From contig JAOZOH010000002.1 of NCBI GenBank assembly GCA_029933365.1, positions 14,224 through 78,223 on the forward strand: 64,000 bases of DNA, in the 5' to 3' direction. The translations under genes were made by a program, and so were the position numbers. The DNA comes from Desulfuromusa sp. Lineage in GTDB: Bacteria; Desulfobacterota; Desulfuromonadia; Desulfuromonadales; Geopsychrobacteraceae. Within the stretch, counting starts at the first letter, position 1, and the number at the start of each line of letters is the position of its first letter. Below, in pieces: positions 40,686 to 49,602 of this stretch. Under the pieces are notes generated by a model. That model did not search any database. It was given only the letters and a program-made list of their open reading frames with translations, and had not been told where the DNA came from.

Positions 40686-42923
40686 ATGTTGAAGAAATTA
40701 ATATTAACACTTTTTTTCTTATGTATTGCAGCGTTTGCTACTGCTCAAGATTTTACGGTTGCTGACATCCAAATTGAGGGGAATAGCCGGATTGAAACAT
40801 CTTCAGTCATGGCATCTATCTCTATCAAGCCAGGTGATTCAATTTCACTGGATGATGTAGATCAGGCTATGCACAGTCTCTTTGCCTTAGATCGGTTCGA
40901 TGATATTTCTGCAGAGCTGACTGAGGTGCAGGGAGCTAAAATACTTACTTTTGTCGTTCACGAACTCCCTTTGATCCGGCGCATCGAATTTTCTGGAAAC
41001 GATGAACTCTCCAAAGAAAAATTACGGCCCTTAGTGAAAATGAGAACCCCTTCAATCTATAGTCGAACAAAGGTTGAGGAAAGTATTCAGGAGATCAAAA
41101 ATGCCTATATTGAAGATGGTTATCACGCAGTTAAAATAGTACCTGATCTGGAATCTGACCCTAAAAACGAGGCCACGCTCACTTTCAAAATTATTGAGGG
41201 GAAGCAGGTCCTGATCCATGAAATTAAGTTTGTTGGGAACACGATTTTCGACAAAGGAGACCTGCTTAAAAAAATAGAAACCAAGGAACGCTGGTTCCTT
41301 TCCTGGCTCACGGATCGTGGTGCTTATCTTAAAGATACTATGGATCTGGATATAGAAAGAATCAAAGCTGCATATCACGATGAAGGTTATCAGGATGTCA
41401 AGGTGAAACCGGCTGAGGTGACCCTGATCAAAGATAAATATCTGGACATCCTGATTGAAATTGACGAAGGGGCGCAATACACCGTTGGAACACTTAAGGT
41501 CTCTGGTGATCTGATGCTTGCAGAGGAAAAATTACTGCCGTTGGTCAAACTACAGCCTGGTGATATCTTTAGCCGCTCAGAATTGCGTGATAGTATTTTA
41601 GCGCTGACAGATTTGTATGCAGACAGTGGCTATGCTTATGCAAATGTGGCACCCTTGACGAAGAAGGATAAAAAACGACACGTGATTGACCTGAACCTTG
41701 AAGTTGAACAGGGAATCCAGGTTTTTGTTGAGCGGATTGAGGTCAGTGGTAATACAAAAACTCGGGACAAGGTTATTCGTCGGGAAATCCCTCTTTTGGA
41801 AGGGGATCGCTTCAGCGCCAGAAGGGTCAAGGATACAAAGCGTAGAGTGCGCAACCTGGGATTTTTCGATGAGGTCAATGTAACCAATAAACCGGGTTCT
41901 GAAGAGAGTAAAACGGTTCTTGATGTCGAGGTTAAAGAGAAACCCACCGGAACTTTTTCAATCGGGCTCGGTTATTCTTCGGCTGACAAACTGATGGCTC
42001 AAGGGTCAATTTCTCAAGATAATTTTATGGGCTATGGGGTTCGTCTCAACTTGAGTGGTTCTTTTGGTTCAACCAGTACAACTTACTCTCTGGGGATAAG
42101 TGACCCGCACTTTCTCGATACCAATTGGCTATTGGGGGGAGAAGTCTACAAATCAGAGCGGGAATATGATGAATATGACGATCATCGCACTGGTGGATCA
42201 ATTCGTGCCGGTCATCCCGTATCGAGAAAATCTAAGGTTTATTTGACTTATCGTTATGAGCAACAGGAAGTTTTAAATGTTGCCGCAAGTGTTCCTGTGG
42301 ATGACCCATCGATATATGCTCATGAATCGACTCTCTCTTCGATAACAACGGAATGGATTCGCAATAGTACCGATTACTATCAGGATCCGAGTCGTGGAGG
42401 TATTACTAAGCTGAGTCTTGAATACGCGGGCCTTGGTGGTACCCAAGATTTTGTTAAGTCCATTGTTGAACATCGACATTTTTTCCCGCTGTTCTGGGGG
42501 ACCGTGTTTTCGATCCATGGTGAGCTTGGTTATGTTGTGTCGACAAACGATGAGGATGTTCCAATTACTGAAAGATTCTTCTTAGGGGGAATTCGTACCC
42601 TGCGGGGGTTTGAGAATCGAGAGGTGGGGCCAATAGATGAGAATGGTTACTATATTGGCGGTGAAAAAATGGGATATTTTAATTTTGAGTATTTATTTCC
42701 GCTTTACAAAGATCTTGGCTTAAAGGGGGTGCTATTTTACGATACTGGCAACGTCTGGACAGATGATGATCAATACTTCTCTGATATGCGTAATAGTGTC
42801 GGGGCAGGAATCCGCTGGCAGAGCCCGATGGGGCCATTACGCTTTGAATGGGGGTATAATCTGTCCCCACGGGATAATGAAAAACAATCGATATTTGAAT
42901 TTACCATAGGAAAAGCCTTTTAA
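40686..42923 (+). CDS. bamA: Outer membrane protein assembly factor BamA
   Basis: 745 residues. Signal peptide (KKLILTLFFLCIAAFATAQ), five POTRA domains (about 24-95, 96-170, 171-260, 265-345, 348-420; repeated pattern such as VADIQIEGNSRIETSSV and RIEVSGNTKTRDKVIRREI), then a 16-strand Omp85 barrel with the conserved loop motif LRGFENREVGP and a terminal phenylalanine (EFTIGKAF). It inserts beta-barrel proteins in the outer membrane. GAGGG lies 6 bases before the ATG at 40686. skp follows 23 bases later. Other Bam lipoproteins are not seen nearby, though TPR and LolB-like lipoproteins lie 10 kb upstream. Confidence 0.95.
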   Translation: MLKKLILTLFFLCIAAFATAQDFTVADIQIEGNSRIETSSVMASISIKPGDSISLDDVDQAMHSLFALDRFDDISAELTEVQGAKILTFVVHELPLIRRIEFSGNDELSKEKLRPLVKMRTPSIYSRTKVEESIQEIKNAYIEDGYHAVKIVPDLESDPKNEATLTFKIIEGKQVLIHEIKFVGNTIFDKGDLLKKIETKERWFLSWLTDRGAYLKDTMDLDIERIKAAYHDEGYQDVKVKPAEVTLIKDKYLDILIEIDEGAQYTVGTLKVSGDLMLAEEKLLPLVKLQPGDIFSRSELRDSILALTDLYADSGYAYANVAPLTKKDKKRHVIDLNLEVEQGIQVFVERIEVSGNTKTRDKVIRREIPLLEGDRFSARRVKDTKRRVRNLGFFDEVNVTNKPGSEESKTVLDVEVKEKPTGTFSIGLGYSSADKLMAQGSISQDNFMGYGVRLNLSGSFGSTSTTYSLGISDPHFLDTNWLLGGEVYKSEREYDEYDDHRTGGSIRAGHPVSRKSKVYLTYRYEQQEVLNVAASVPVDDPSIYAHESTLSSITTEWIRNSTDYYQDPSRGGITKLSLEYAGLGGTQDFVKSIVEHRHFFPLFWGTVFSIHGELGYVVSTNDEDVPITERFFLGGIRTLRGFENREVGPIDENGYYIGGEKMGYFNFEYLFPLYKDLGLKGVLFYDTGNVWTDDDQYFSDMRNSVGAGIRWQSPMGPLRFEWGYNLSPRDNEKQSIFEFTIGKAF

Positions 42924-42946
42924 AAACGTCCTTCTAGGAGAAAATC

Positions 42947-43456
42947 ATGAAAAGAATTATTGTTGTTTTGTTCGCTTTACTTTTACTTGCTGTTCCTGCT
43001 TTTGCTGCAACAAAAATAGCTTATGTTGACTTACAGAAAGCACTGAATCTTTCTAAGGCAGGTGCCGCAGCAAAAGCCGATATTGCTGCACAGGCAAAAG
43101 AATATGAAAACGAGTTTAAAATCAAACAGGGTGAATTTTTGAAGTTAAAAGGGGAGCTGGAAAAACAGGCCGATCTTCTTTCTGAAAGTGCAAAAACAGA
43201 GAAAATCAAAGAGTATCAGACGAGAGTTGCTGAGCTACAAAAATTTAAAAATGATGCGCAACGTAAGCTCCAGCAAGAAGATTCAAAGCTTACCCAGTCG
43301 ATTATTAAAGACCTGACAAAAATATTACAAGAATTTGGCAAGGATGGTGGCTATACGATGATTGTTGAAAGGAGTGAGGGAGGTGTCGTTTACGTCGCTG
43401 AAGATGTTGTTGATTTAACCGATAAACTCATCAAGGCTTACGACGCAGGTAAATAG
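42947..43456 (+). CDS. skp: Periplasmic chaperone Skp/OmpH
   Basis: 169 residues. A signal peptide (MKRIIVVLFALLLLAVPAFA, cleavage after AFA) then TKIAYVDLQKALNL and a long coiled-coil helix pair (about 40-125, rich in Lys, Glu and Gln), with the C-terminal beta part YTMIVERSEGGVVYVAEDVVDLTD. Trimeric Skp holds unfolded outer-membrane proteins and hands them to BamA. AGGAG lies 6 bases before the ATG. It sits between bamA and lpxD as in most Gram-negative bacteria. Confidence 0.92.
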   Translation: MKRIIVVLFALLLLAVPAFAATKIAYVDLQKALNLSKAGAAAKADIAAQAKEYENEFKIKQGEFLKLKGELEKQADLLSESAKTEKIKEYQTRVAELQKFKNDAQRKLQQEDSKLTQSIIKDLTKILQEFGKDGGYTMIVERSEGGVVYVAEDVVDLTDKLIKAYDAGK

Positions 43457-43507
43457 AACTCTACTGAATTCACTGACATAATTGAACAGATTATAAAGGA
43501 TTGTGTT

Positions 43508-44539
43508 ATGGCAACATTGCAACAGTTAGCCGATTTGGTTGGTGGCGAAATTAAGGGAAATGCTGAACTGGACATTTTCCACGTTGCGCCGATTGACCAA
43601 GCAGGGCAGGGGGATATCACCTTTGTCGCCAATCCAAAATATTTGGCGAAACTGGATGTTTGCCAGGCCTCAGCGGTGATTCTTTCTCCCGGAATAGATG
43701 CTCCGGGAAATAATCTGATCATTTGTGAAAATCCTTATCTGGCATTTGCTAAAATCCTTACCTTTCTGCAGGTTCCGGAGCGACCAGTTAAGGGTATTAT
43801 GCCAGGAGCCTGGGTTGCTGATTCGGCTGTGATTGATAAAACAGCGACCATTTATCCTGGCTGTGTCATTGGTGATCGGGTAAGTATTGGCGCTGGCTCA
43901 ACCTTGTATCCTGGTGTTGTGATTTATGCTGGTGTGACGATTGGTCAGGATTGTTTGCTGCATGCCCAATCTGTCGTTCGTGAGGGTTGTCGCTTAGGTG
44001 ATCGGGTTATTTTGCAACCTGCTGTGGTGATTGGCTCTGATGGGTTTGGTTTCGCACCTGATGGCAGCAGTTATTACAAAATTCCTCAGGTGGGAACTGT
44101 TCTGCTTGAAGATGATGTAGAAATAGGATCCAATAGTTGTATCGATCGGGCTGCCCTCGGAGAGACAGTTATCCGTCGTGGCACCAAACTCGATAATCTG
44201 GTGCAGATCGGCCATAATGTCGAAGTTGGTGAGGATTGTATTCTTGTCTCACAAACTGGGATTGCTGGAAGTTCGAAAATCGGTAATCACTGTACGTTTG
44301 GTGGGCAGGCAGCTATTGCCGGGCATCTGAAAATTGGGGACAATGTCATGATAGGTGGCCGTGGTGGTGCGACTGGTGATGTTGCCCCTAATCAGATTCT
44401 GTCTGGTCTGCCGTTAATGCCGCATAAACAGTGGCTACGTGCAACCATGACATTGCCAAAGCTGCCGGAGATGCGTAAGGATATGCAAAAAATGAAGAAG
44501 CGTCTGGAAGAACTCGAGATGCTGTTGAAGGAGAATTGA
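43508..44539 (+). CDS. lpxD: UDP-3-O-acylglucosamine N-acyltransferase
   Basis: Third step of lipid A synthesis, N-acylation of UDP-3-O-acyl-GlcN. 343 residues: N-terminal uridine-binding domain (about 1-100; [13 protein letters not shown]), then a left-handed beta helix of hexapeptide repeats (about 105-305), with the catalytic histidine in [11 protein letters not shown] and a C-terminal helix that caps the trimer ([19 protein letters not shown]). AAGGAT lies about 9 bases before the ATG. lpxD, fabZ and lpxA follow one another with short gaps. Confidence 0.95.
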   Translation: MATLQQLADLVGGEIKGNAELDIFHVAPIDQAGQGDITFVANPKYLAKLDVCQASAVILSPGIDAPGNNLIICENPYLAFAKILTFLQVPERPVKGIMPGAWVADSAVIDKTATIYPGCVIGDRVSIGAGSTLYPGVVIYAGVTIGQDCLLHAQSVVREGCRLGDRVILQPAVVIGSDGFGFAPDGSSYYKIPQVGTVLLEDDVEIGSNSCIDRAALGETVIRRGTKLDNLVQIGHNVEVGEDCILVSQTGIAGSSKIGNHCTFGGQAAIAGHLKIGDNVMIGGRGGATGDVAPNQILSGLPLMPHKQWLRATMTLPKLPEMRKDMQKMKKRLEELEMLLKEN

Positions 44540-44541
44540 AA

Positions 44542-44979
44542 ATGATTGTAATGAATATTCAGCAAATTATGAAAACCCTTCCTCATCGCTACCCTTTTCT
44601 TCTGGTTGATCGGCTAGAGGAGGTAGAGGAGGGTGTTAGAGTGCATGGGTTTAAAAATGTTACGGTCAATGAACCATTTTTTCAGGGTCATTTTCCCGAT
44701 CACCCAATTATGCCTGGGGTACTGATTGTTGAAGCCATGGCGCAGGTCGGTGGGGCTTATGTGGCCGTGCTTGATGACATTGGAGATGATCAGGTTACCT
44801 ACTTTGTCGGTATCGACAAGGCGCGTTTCCGTAAGCCTGTTCTGCCCGGTGATGTTCTACGGATGGAGCTGGAGCTAATCTCCAGGCGGCGAGGTATATA
44901 TCAGTTCAAGGGCACTGCTTATGTCGGTGATACCAAGGTTGCTGATGCTGAACTGAAGGCCACTTTTGCAGATAAATAA
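44542..44979 (+). CDS. fabZ: 3-hydroxyacyl-ACP dehydratase FabZ
   Basis: 145 residues, hot-dog fold. The motif LPHRYPFLLVDRLEEV and the active-site block FFQGHFPDHPIMPGVLIVEA with the catalytic His and Glu are present. It dehydrates 3-hydroxyacyl-ACP in fatty acid elongation and competes with LpxA/LpxD for the same substrate pool. I take the ATG at 44542 (MIVMNIQQ), which has AAGGAG 9 bases upstream; the ATG at 44551 would be 18 bases away. It begins 3 bases after the lpxD stop codon. Confidence 0.95.
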   Translation: MIVMNIQQIMKTLPHRYPFLLVDRLEEVEEGVRVHGFKNVTVNEPFFQGHFPDHPIMPGVLIVEAMAQVGGAYVAVLDDIGDDQVTYFVGIDKARFRKPVLPGDVLRMELELISRRRGIYQFKGTAYVGDTKVADAELKATFADK

Positions 44980-44991
44980 AATGGAGAAATT

Positions 44992-45765
44992 ATGATCCAT
45001 CAAACGGCAATTATTGCGCCCGGGGCAGAACTTGATTCCACGGTGACGGTCGGTCCTTATGCGGTTATCGGTGAGCATGTAAAGATTGGTGCTGGAACAA
45101 CTGTTGGTCCTCATAGTGTAATTGAAGGGCATACCGAAATTGGATCTGATAACCAGATTTTTCAGTTTGCTTCCATTGGAGCAATTCCACAGGATCTTAA
45201 ATTTGCAGGAGAGGTTTCCTATCTAAAAATTGGCGACCGTAACCGAATTCGTGAGTTTGTGACGATCCATCTTGGCACAGAAGATGGTGGCGGTATAACG
45301 ACCGTTGGGAATGATAATCTGATTATGGCTTATGCGCATGTGGCACACGATTGTATTGTTAAAGATCATGTAATCCTAGCAAATGCAGCAACGTTGGCAG
45401 GACATGTTGAAGTTGGTGATTATGCAATTCTTGGTGGTTTGAGTGCGGTGCATCAGTTTGCTCGAGTTGGTTGCCATGTGATGGCCAGTGGCGGTTCAAT
45501 GATTGGCCAGGATGTGGTTCCCTATGCGATTGTTCAAGGTGATCGAGCAAAAGTGGTTGGTTTAAATCTGACCGGGTTGAAACGGCGCGGTTTTACCAGC
45601 GAAGCCTTAAGCAATATCAAAAAGATCTATAAACTTGTGTTTCGTTCCAACCTCAAGTTGGAAGACGCAATCACTGAGATAGAGAAGCAGTTTGATTCCT
45701 CTAAATCGGAGGTTGCAACCTATCTTGATTTTTTGAGGAAAAGTGAGCGTGGCCTGGCACGTTAA
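44992..45765 (+). CDS. lpxA: UDP-N-acetylglucosamine acyltransferase
   Basis: First committed step of lipid A synthesis. 257 residues: a left-handed beta helix (MIHQTAIIAPGAELDSTVTV, VTIHLGTEDGGGITTVG), the catalytic histidine in AYAHVAHDC, and the C-terminal helical domain (FTSEALSNIKKIYKLVFRS). GGAGAAATT lies 6 bases before the ATG. The usual INRGT motif reads IHLGT here; the TEDGGG core that follows is intact. Confidence 0.95.
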   Translation: MIHQTAIIAPGAELDSTVTVGPYAVIGEHVKIGAGTTVGPHSVIEGHTEIGSDNQIFQFASIGAIPQDLKFAGEVSYLKIGDRNRIREFVTIHLGTEDGGGITTVGNDNLIMAYAHVAHDCIVKDHVILANAATLAGHVEVGDYAILGGLSAVHQFARVGCHVMASGGSMIGQDVVPYAIVQGDRAKVVGLNLTGLKRRGFTSEALSNIKKIYKLVFRSNLKLEDAITEIEKQFDSSKSEVATYLDFLRKSERGLAR

Positions 45766-45799
45766 CCATCGCTTTCAACTTTATTGGGTAGCAAAGGTT

Positions 45800-45832
45800 G
45801 CGAGATCCGTATGGTTCTCGCCTTTTGTTTTT
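45800..45832 (+). terminator. Weak terminator-like hairpin between lpxA and lpxB
   Basis: GCGAGA (45800-45805), 10-base loop, TCTCGC (45816-45821), then CTTTTGTTTTT. The stem is only six pairs, so this may act as a partial stop or attenuator rather than a full terminator. Confidence 0.4.
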
Positions 45833-45848
45833 AAGGTCTGTACTTTTT

Positions 45849-47015
45849 ATGCCAAATATTGATACTGGACAGTCCTGTAAAGTGATGATTGTTGCCGGGG
45901 AAGCTTCGGGTGACCTGCATGGCAGCAATTTGATCAGGGCTGCTGCTGAATATCATCCTCAGTTAAGCTTTTATGGTGTTGGTGGTGATAAAATGCAGGC
46001 TGCTGGATGCCGCATTCTTTTCCCTTCCAATGAATTATCGGTCATGGGGGTAGTTGAAGTTGTCCGCCAGTTACCGAAGATCTTTCACCGATTTCAACAA
46101 CTTAAGCGGCTTATTCGTGAAACTGAAAAACCTGATTTGTTGATTTTGATTGATTTTCCAGATTTCAATCTGCGGCTCGCCAAGGTTGCCAAAGCCGCCG
46201 GAGTACCAGTTCTGTATTACATCAGCCCCAAGGTCTGGGCCTGGCGCAGTGGTCGGGCAAGAATCATCGCTGATCGGGTTGACCGTCTGGCGCTGATTTT
46301 TCCTTTTGAACCGCAGATTTATGAATCACTAGGTGTAAAAGCTGAGTATGTCGGCAATCCATTACTGGATGAGTTTATAGAGAACCAACCACAAGGTCTG
46401 TTACGAAACAGCCATGGGATTGAGGCGGAAGAGCAGGTCATTGGAATTTTCCCCGGTAGCCGGAATAGCGAACTGGAACATATTTTAGATACCTTGATCG
46501 AAACTGCTGAACTTTTACATCAACAAAGGCCTGCTGCGAAATTTTTGTTGCCAGTTGCCCCGTCATTGTCACGCGATCTTTTAGAACAGAAATTTACTGC
46601 TGCCGGATTACCGGTTCTAATTGTCGAAGAAAATATTTATGAGGTTGCAGCTGCGTGTAACGCAATCTTGACTGTATCAGGAACCGTGACATTACAGATA
46701 GCCTTGGCTGGAACACCGATGGCCATTCTATACAAGGTAGCACCTTTAAGTTATGCCATCGGTAAGCGTTTAATCAAAATAGAATATGCCGGGTTGACAA
46801 ATATTGTTGCAGGACGCGGTGTTGTTCGCGAATTTATTCAGGATGCTGCAGAGCCTGCAGCAATGTCTCGAGAGGTCTTACGTTTGCTCGAAGATCAAGA
46901 TTATATTGAAACAATGCGTAGAGACCTGGGTGAGGTTCGACAGTTGCTCGGTGAGCCTGGTTGTTCGGTGCGGGTCGCCGCTATTGCCGCAGAAATGTGT
47001 GCAGCGATTTCTTAG
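45849..47015 (+). CDS. lpxB: Lipid-A-disaccharide synthase
   Basis: 388 residues, glycosyltransferase family 19. Joins UDP-2,3-diacyl-GlcN to lipid X. Motifs: IVAGEASGDLHGSNLI, VGGDKMQAAG, LIDFPDFNLRLAK, YYISPKVWAWR and FPGSRNSELEHILD, and the sugar-nucleotide site in VSGTVTLQIALAGTPM. I take the ATG at 45849 with AAGGT 11 bases upstream; an in-frame TTG at 45798 lies in the hairpin and adds residues homologues lack. Neither lpxI nor lpxH lies next to it, so the UDP-diacyl-GlcN hydrolase must be elsewhere. Confidence 0.95.
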   Translation: MPNIDTGQSCKVMIVAGEASGDLHGSNLIRAAAEYHPQLSFYGVGGDKMQAAGCRILFPSNELSVMGVVEVVRQLPKIFHRFQQLKRLIRETEKPDLLILIDFPDFNLRLAKVAKAAGVPVLYYISPKVWAWRSGRARIIADRVDRLALIFPFEPQIYESLGVKAEYVGNPLLDEFIENQPQGLLRNSHGIEAEEQVIGIFPGSRNSELEHILDTLIETAELLHQQRPAAKFLLPVAPSLSRDLLEQKFTAAGLPVLIVEENIYEVAAACNAILTVSGTVTLQIALAGTPMAILYKVAPLSYAIGKRLIKIEYAGLTNIVAGRGVVREFIQDAAEPAAMSREVLRLLEDQDYIETMRRDLGEVRQLLGEPGCSVRVAAIAAEMCAAIS

Positions 47016-47031
47016 ACGAGGTTGTTTCGTT

Positions 47032-48774
47032 TTGCTGACAGATAAACAAAAGAATATCTATCTCAGACTCATCAGTTATGCTTTGCCGTATAAGTGGATT
47101 ATTGCACTATCGATGGTGGCTTCCATGGGGGTTGCTGCAACAGATGCCATTCTCGCTTATCTGGTTAAGCCGTTTGTTGATGAGTTGATTGTTGCTGGCA
47201 ACATGGAACTGGCAAAGGTAATACCGTTTCTGGTTGTTGGTCTGGCAGCTTTTAAGGGCATCTCCCGTTACGTTCAGGAGTACTATATTCGTACCGCAGG
47301 TCAGAGTGCTGTTCAAGACATTCGTAATCAAGTTTTCGGCCATTCAATCAAATTGTCGATGCGCTTTTTTACCGGCAATTCTTCTGGCTCATTGATGTCA
47401 AGAATTCTCAATGATGTCAATGTATTGCAAGCTGCACTTGCAGAGGTTCTGGTAACTTTGCTGCGCGAGACTCTGACCATTGTGGCTTTGACCGGTTACG
47501 CTTTTTATGTCGATTGGAAGATGACTCTGATGGCTTTTGTTGTGATTCCTATATCTGTTTGGCCCGCAGCTGCCATTGGTAAAAAAATAAAAAAGTTTTC
47601 CCGGCGTGGTCAGGATGCGATGGGAAATGTGACCAGTGTTCTGGAACAGAGTTTTTCCGGTATTAAGGTGATTAAAGCATTTGCTACTGAAGAACGGGAA
47701 GAACAGAAATTTGTTCAGGAAAATTCCGGTTTTTTTAAATTTATCCGTAAAACATTTAAATATTCGGCAGCTTCGGCTCCTGTAATGGAGCTTCTGACGT
47801 CATTTGGCGTCGCTGCTGTTCTCTGGTACGGCCTGAATCGGGTTGCGGTAGACGCAATGACAAAAGGTGAACTGTTTTCCATTCTTGCAGCTGTTCTGAT
47901 CATGTATACGCCGTTGAAGCGACTGACGAAAGTTAATAACACGATTCAAAAAGCGATCGGAGCCGCAGAGCGGGTTTTTGAAGTACTAGATAATCAGGCT
48001 GAAATTATCGATGCTCCAAATGCAGTTGATTTGCCTCGAAGTCAAGGGTACGTCAGTTTTGAAAATGTCAGGTTTGCTTATGATGACGATCTGGTTTTGC
48101 GCGATTTTTCTGTACAGGCAAAACCGGGTGAGGTTGTTGCTCTGGTCGGGGCAAGTGGTGCCGGGAAAAGTACTCTGATCGGATTATTGAACCGGTTTTA
48201 TGATCCACAGCAGGGGCGCATCCTGATTGATGATCACGATATCCGTGGAGTCACCCAGAAAAGTTTGCACGCAAATCTGGCGTTGGTTGATCAAGAAACG
48301 TTTCTGTTTAATGATACTATCGCCAATAACATCCGCTATGGACAATCTGATGCCGATTTTTCCCTTGTAGAGTCGGCTGCCACTCAGGCTTATGCTGATG
48401 AATTTATCCGGCAGATGCCCGATGGTTATGAGACGAAAATTGGTGATCGCGGTGTGCGCCTGTCTGGTGGACAGCGGCAGAGGCTCTGTATTGCTCGTGC
48501 AATTTTGCGTGATGCTCCGATATTGTTATTAGATGAAGCAACCAGTGCTCTGGATACTGAAAGTGAAGCCATGGTGCAGCAGGCTCTCGGAAATTTGATG
48601 CAAAATCGGACTACGTTTGTTATCGCACATCGTCTTTCTACCATTATGCACGCAGATCGAATTCTGGTTCTTGATCAGGGTGAAATCGTTGAATCAGGAA
48701 ACCACCAGGAATTGCTTGAATACGGTGGACAGTACAAACGTCTCTGCGATGCACAATTTGGAGAGCAGAGCTGA
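47032..48774 (+). CDS. msbA: Lipid A export ATP-binding/permease protein MsbA
   Basis: 580 residues: six membrane spans (about 20-315) and an ABC ATPase (Walker A GASGAGKST, signature LSGGQRQRLCIARAI, Walker B ILLLDEATSALD, His in IAHRLST). It flips lipid A-core across the inner membrane. The start is a TTG at 47032 with GAGG 10 bases upstream; no closer ATG lies in frame before the first span. It begins 16 bases after the lpxB stop codon. The stop TGA at 48772-48774 overlaps an ATG that begins an 8-codon remnant frame (see the repeat at 48782). Confidence 0.94.
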   Translation: MLTDKQKNIYLRLISYALPYKWIIALSMVASMGVAATDAILAYLVKPFVDELIVAGNMELAKVIPFLVVGLAAFKGISRYVQEYYIRTAGQSAVQDIRNQVFGHSIKLSMRFFTGNSSGSLMSRILNDVNVLQAALAEVLVTLLRETLTIVALTGYAFYVDWKMTLMAFVVIPISVWPAAAIGKKIKKFSRRGQDAMGNVTSVLEQSFSGIKVIKAFATEEREEQKFVQENSGFFKFIRKTFKYSAASAPVMELLTSFGVAAVLWYGLNRVAVDAMTKGELFSILAAVLIMYTPLKRLTKVNNTIQKAIGAAERVFEVLDNQAEIIDAPNAVDLPRSQGYVSFENVRFAYDDDLVLRDFSVQAKPGEVVALVGASGAGKSTLIGLLNRFYDPQQGRILIDDHDIRGVTQKSLHANLALVDQETFLFNDTIANNIRYGQSDADFSLVESAATQAYADEFIRQMPDGYETKIGDRGVRLSGGQRQRLCIARAILRDAPILLLDEATSALDTESEAMVQQALGNLMQNRTTFVIAHRLSTIMHADRILVLDQGEIVESGNHQELLEYGGQYKRLCDAQFGEQS

Positions 48775-48781
48775 TGAAGCT

Positions 48782-48944
48782 AGAGTCCTGTCATGCATAA
48801 ACTGTCGCACCTTGCTTGTTCTTTTACGCGCCAACTGCGTTGTGTCTTCCGCTGTATAGCTTTGGCTATGCAGCGAAAAACACGCCTTGTTGACACGCAA
48901 AATCCCGGCGCAAGTTTGCAACATTCTACGCCCGACAGGACTCT
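48782..48944. mobile_element. 163-bp palindromic element inserted in the 5' end of the acyltransferase gene
   Basis: Terminal inverted repeats AGAGTCCTGTC (48782-48792) and GACAGGACTCT (48934-48944), 11 of 11. Inside, the halves are imperfect reverse complements about the centre ATAGC-TTTG-GCTAT near 48863. Both ends are flanked by CT, a possible 2-base target duplication. Cutting out exactly these 163 bases joins ATGAAGCT to GGGTGAC and gives an ATG-led frame starting on the last base of the msbA stop codon. No transposase inside, so it is a MITE or palindromic repeat moved in trans. Origin is inference; the restored frame is seen directly. Confidence 0.8.
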
Positions 48945-49602
48945 GGGTGACCGACTGCTGTTGATGTTTGTTCCTTTTATCGCCTCACGGCTGATGCATT
49001 TACTTAATTTGACGTTGAGAAAAGAAACCCTGGGAGAGGATCAACTTCGTAGTGCTTGGGAGCGTGGTGAGCAGGCTATTATTCCTTTTTGGCACGATCA
49101 ACTGTTTTTGCTGGTTTTTGGATACCCGGCGAAACATGCAAAATTGTTGATAAGCGCGTCAAAGGATGGTGAACTTCTTGCTCGAACTATGAAATACTTT
49201 GATCAGGACACTGTTCGGGGGTCATCCTCGCGTGGTGGTCGTGCCGCCTTCAAGGAGATGCTGGATTTGTGCAAAGAGCCAGTTGATATCGTTTTAACTC
49301 CGGACGGTCCCAGGGGGCCCAGACATGAACTTAAGGATGGTGTCGTGCAGTTGGCACGGATGAGCGGCCGTCCAATTATCCCGATGGCGTTTGTCTGTAA
49401 TCGTGGACATCGGTTTCAATCCTGGGATCGGTTTTTGTTTCCTTATCCATTTGGACGAGGAGTCTATTCTTTTGGGAAACCGCTTTATTTTGACAAACAA
49501 GAGGGTGTGGATGTGTTTCGTGAGCGGCTGAAAAAAGCGATGCAAGATAACCAACAACAGGCTGAAGCTCGGCTGGAGTCGTATGGTGTATCTGCTGTAT
49601 AA
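48793..49602 (+). CDS. Lysophospholipid/LPS acyltransferase-like protein (DUF374), N-terminus remodelled
   Basis: The family core begins near GDRLLLMFVPF (48946 on) and contains PFWHDQLFLLVFGYP, the region ASKDGELLARTM, SSRGGRAAFKEM, and TPDGPRGPRHELKDGVVQLA, typical of DUF374 acyltransferase-fold proteins. Substrate unknown; the place between msbA and waaA points to lipid A or Kdo-lipid A. The frame is open from an ATG at 48793 inside the 163-bp element, adding about 50 odd residues (MHKLSHLACSFTRQLRC...). No good ribosome site is seen for 48793, nor for the later ATG at 48964. The original start was probably an ATG at 48774. Gene identity is secure; the start is not. Confidence 0.78.
   Translation: MHKLSHLACSFTRQLRCVFRCIALAMQRKTRLVDTQNPGASLQHSTPDRTLGDRLLLMFVPFIASRLMHLLNLTLRKETLGEDQLRSAWERGEQAIIPFWHDQLFLLVFGYPAKHAKLLISASKDGELLARTMKYFDQDTVRGSSSRGGRAAFKEMLDLCKEPVDIVLTPDGPRGPRHELKDGVVQLARMSGRPIIPMAFVCNRGHRFQSWDRFLFPYPFGRGVYSFGKPLYFDKQEGVDVFRERLKKAMQDNQQQAEARLESYGVSAV

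Noticed and set aside
48793..48945. A small gene encoded inside the 163-bp element
   Set aside because: The frame is continuous with the acyltransferase and its residues match nothing; the palindrome itself explains the sequence.
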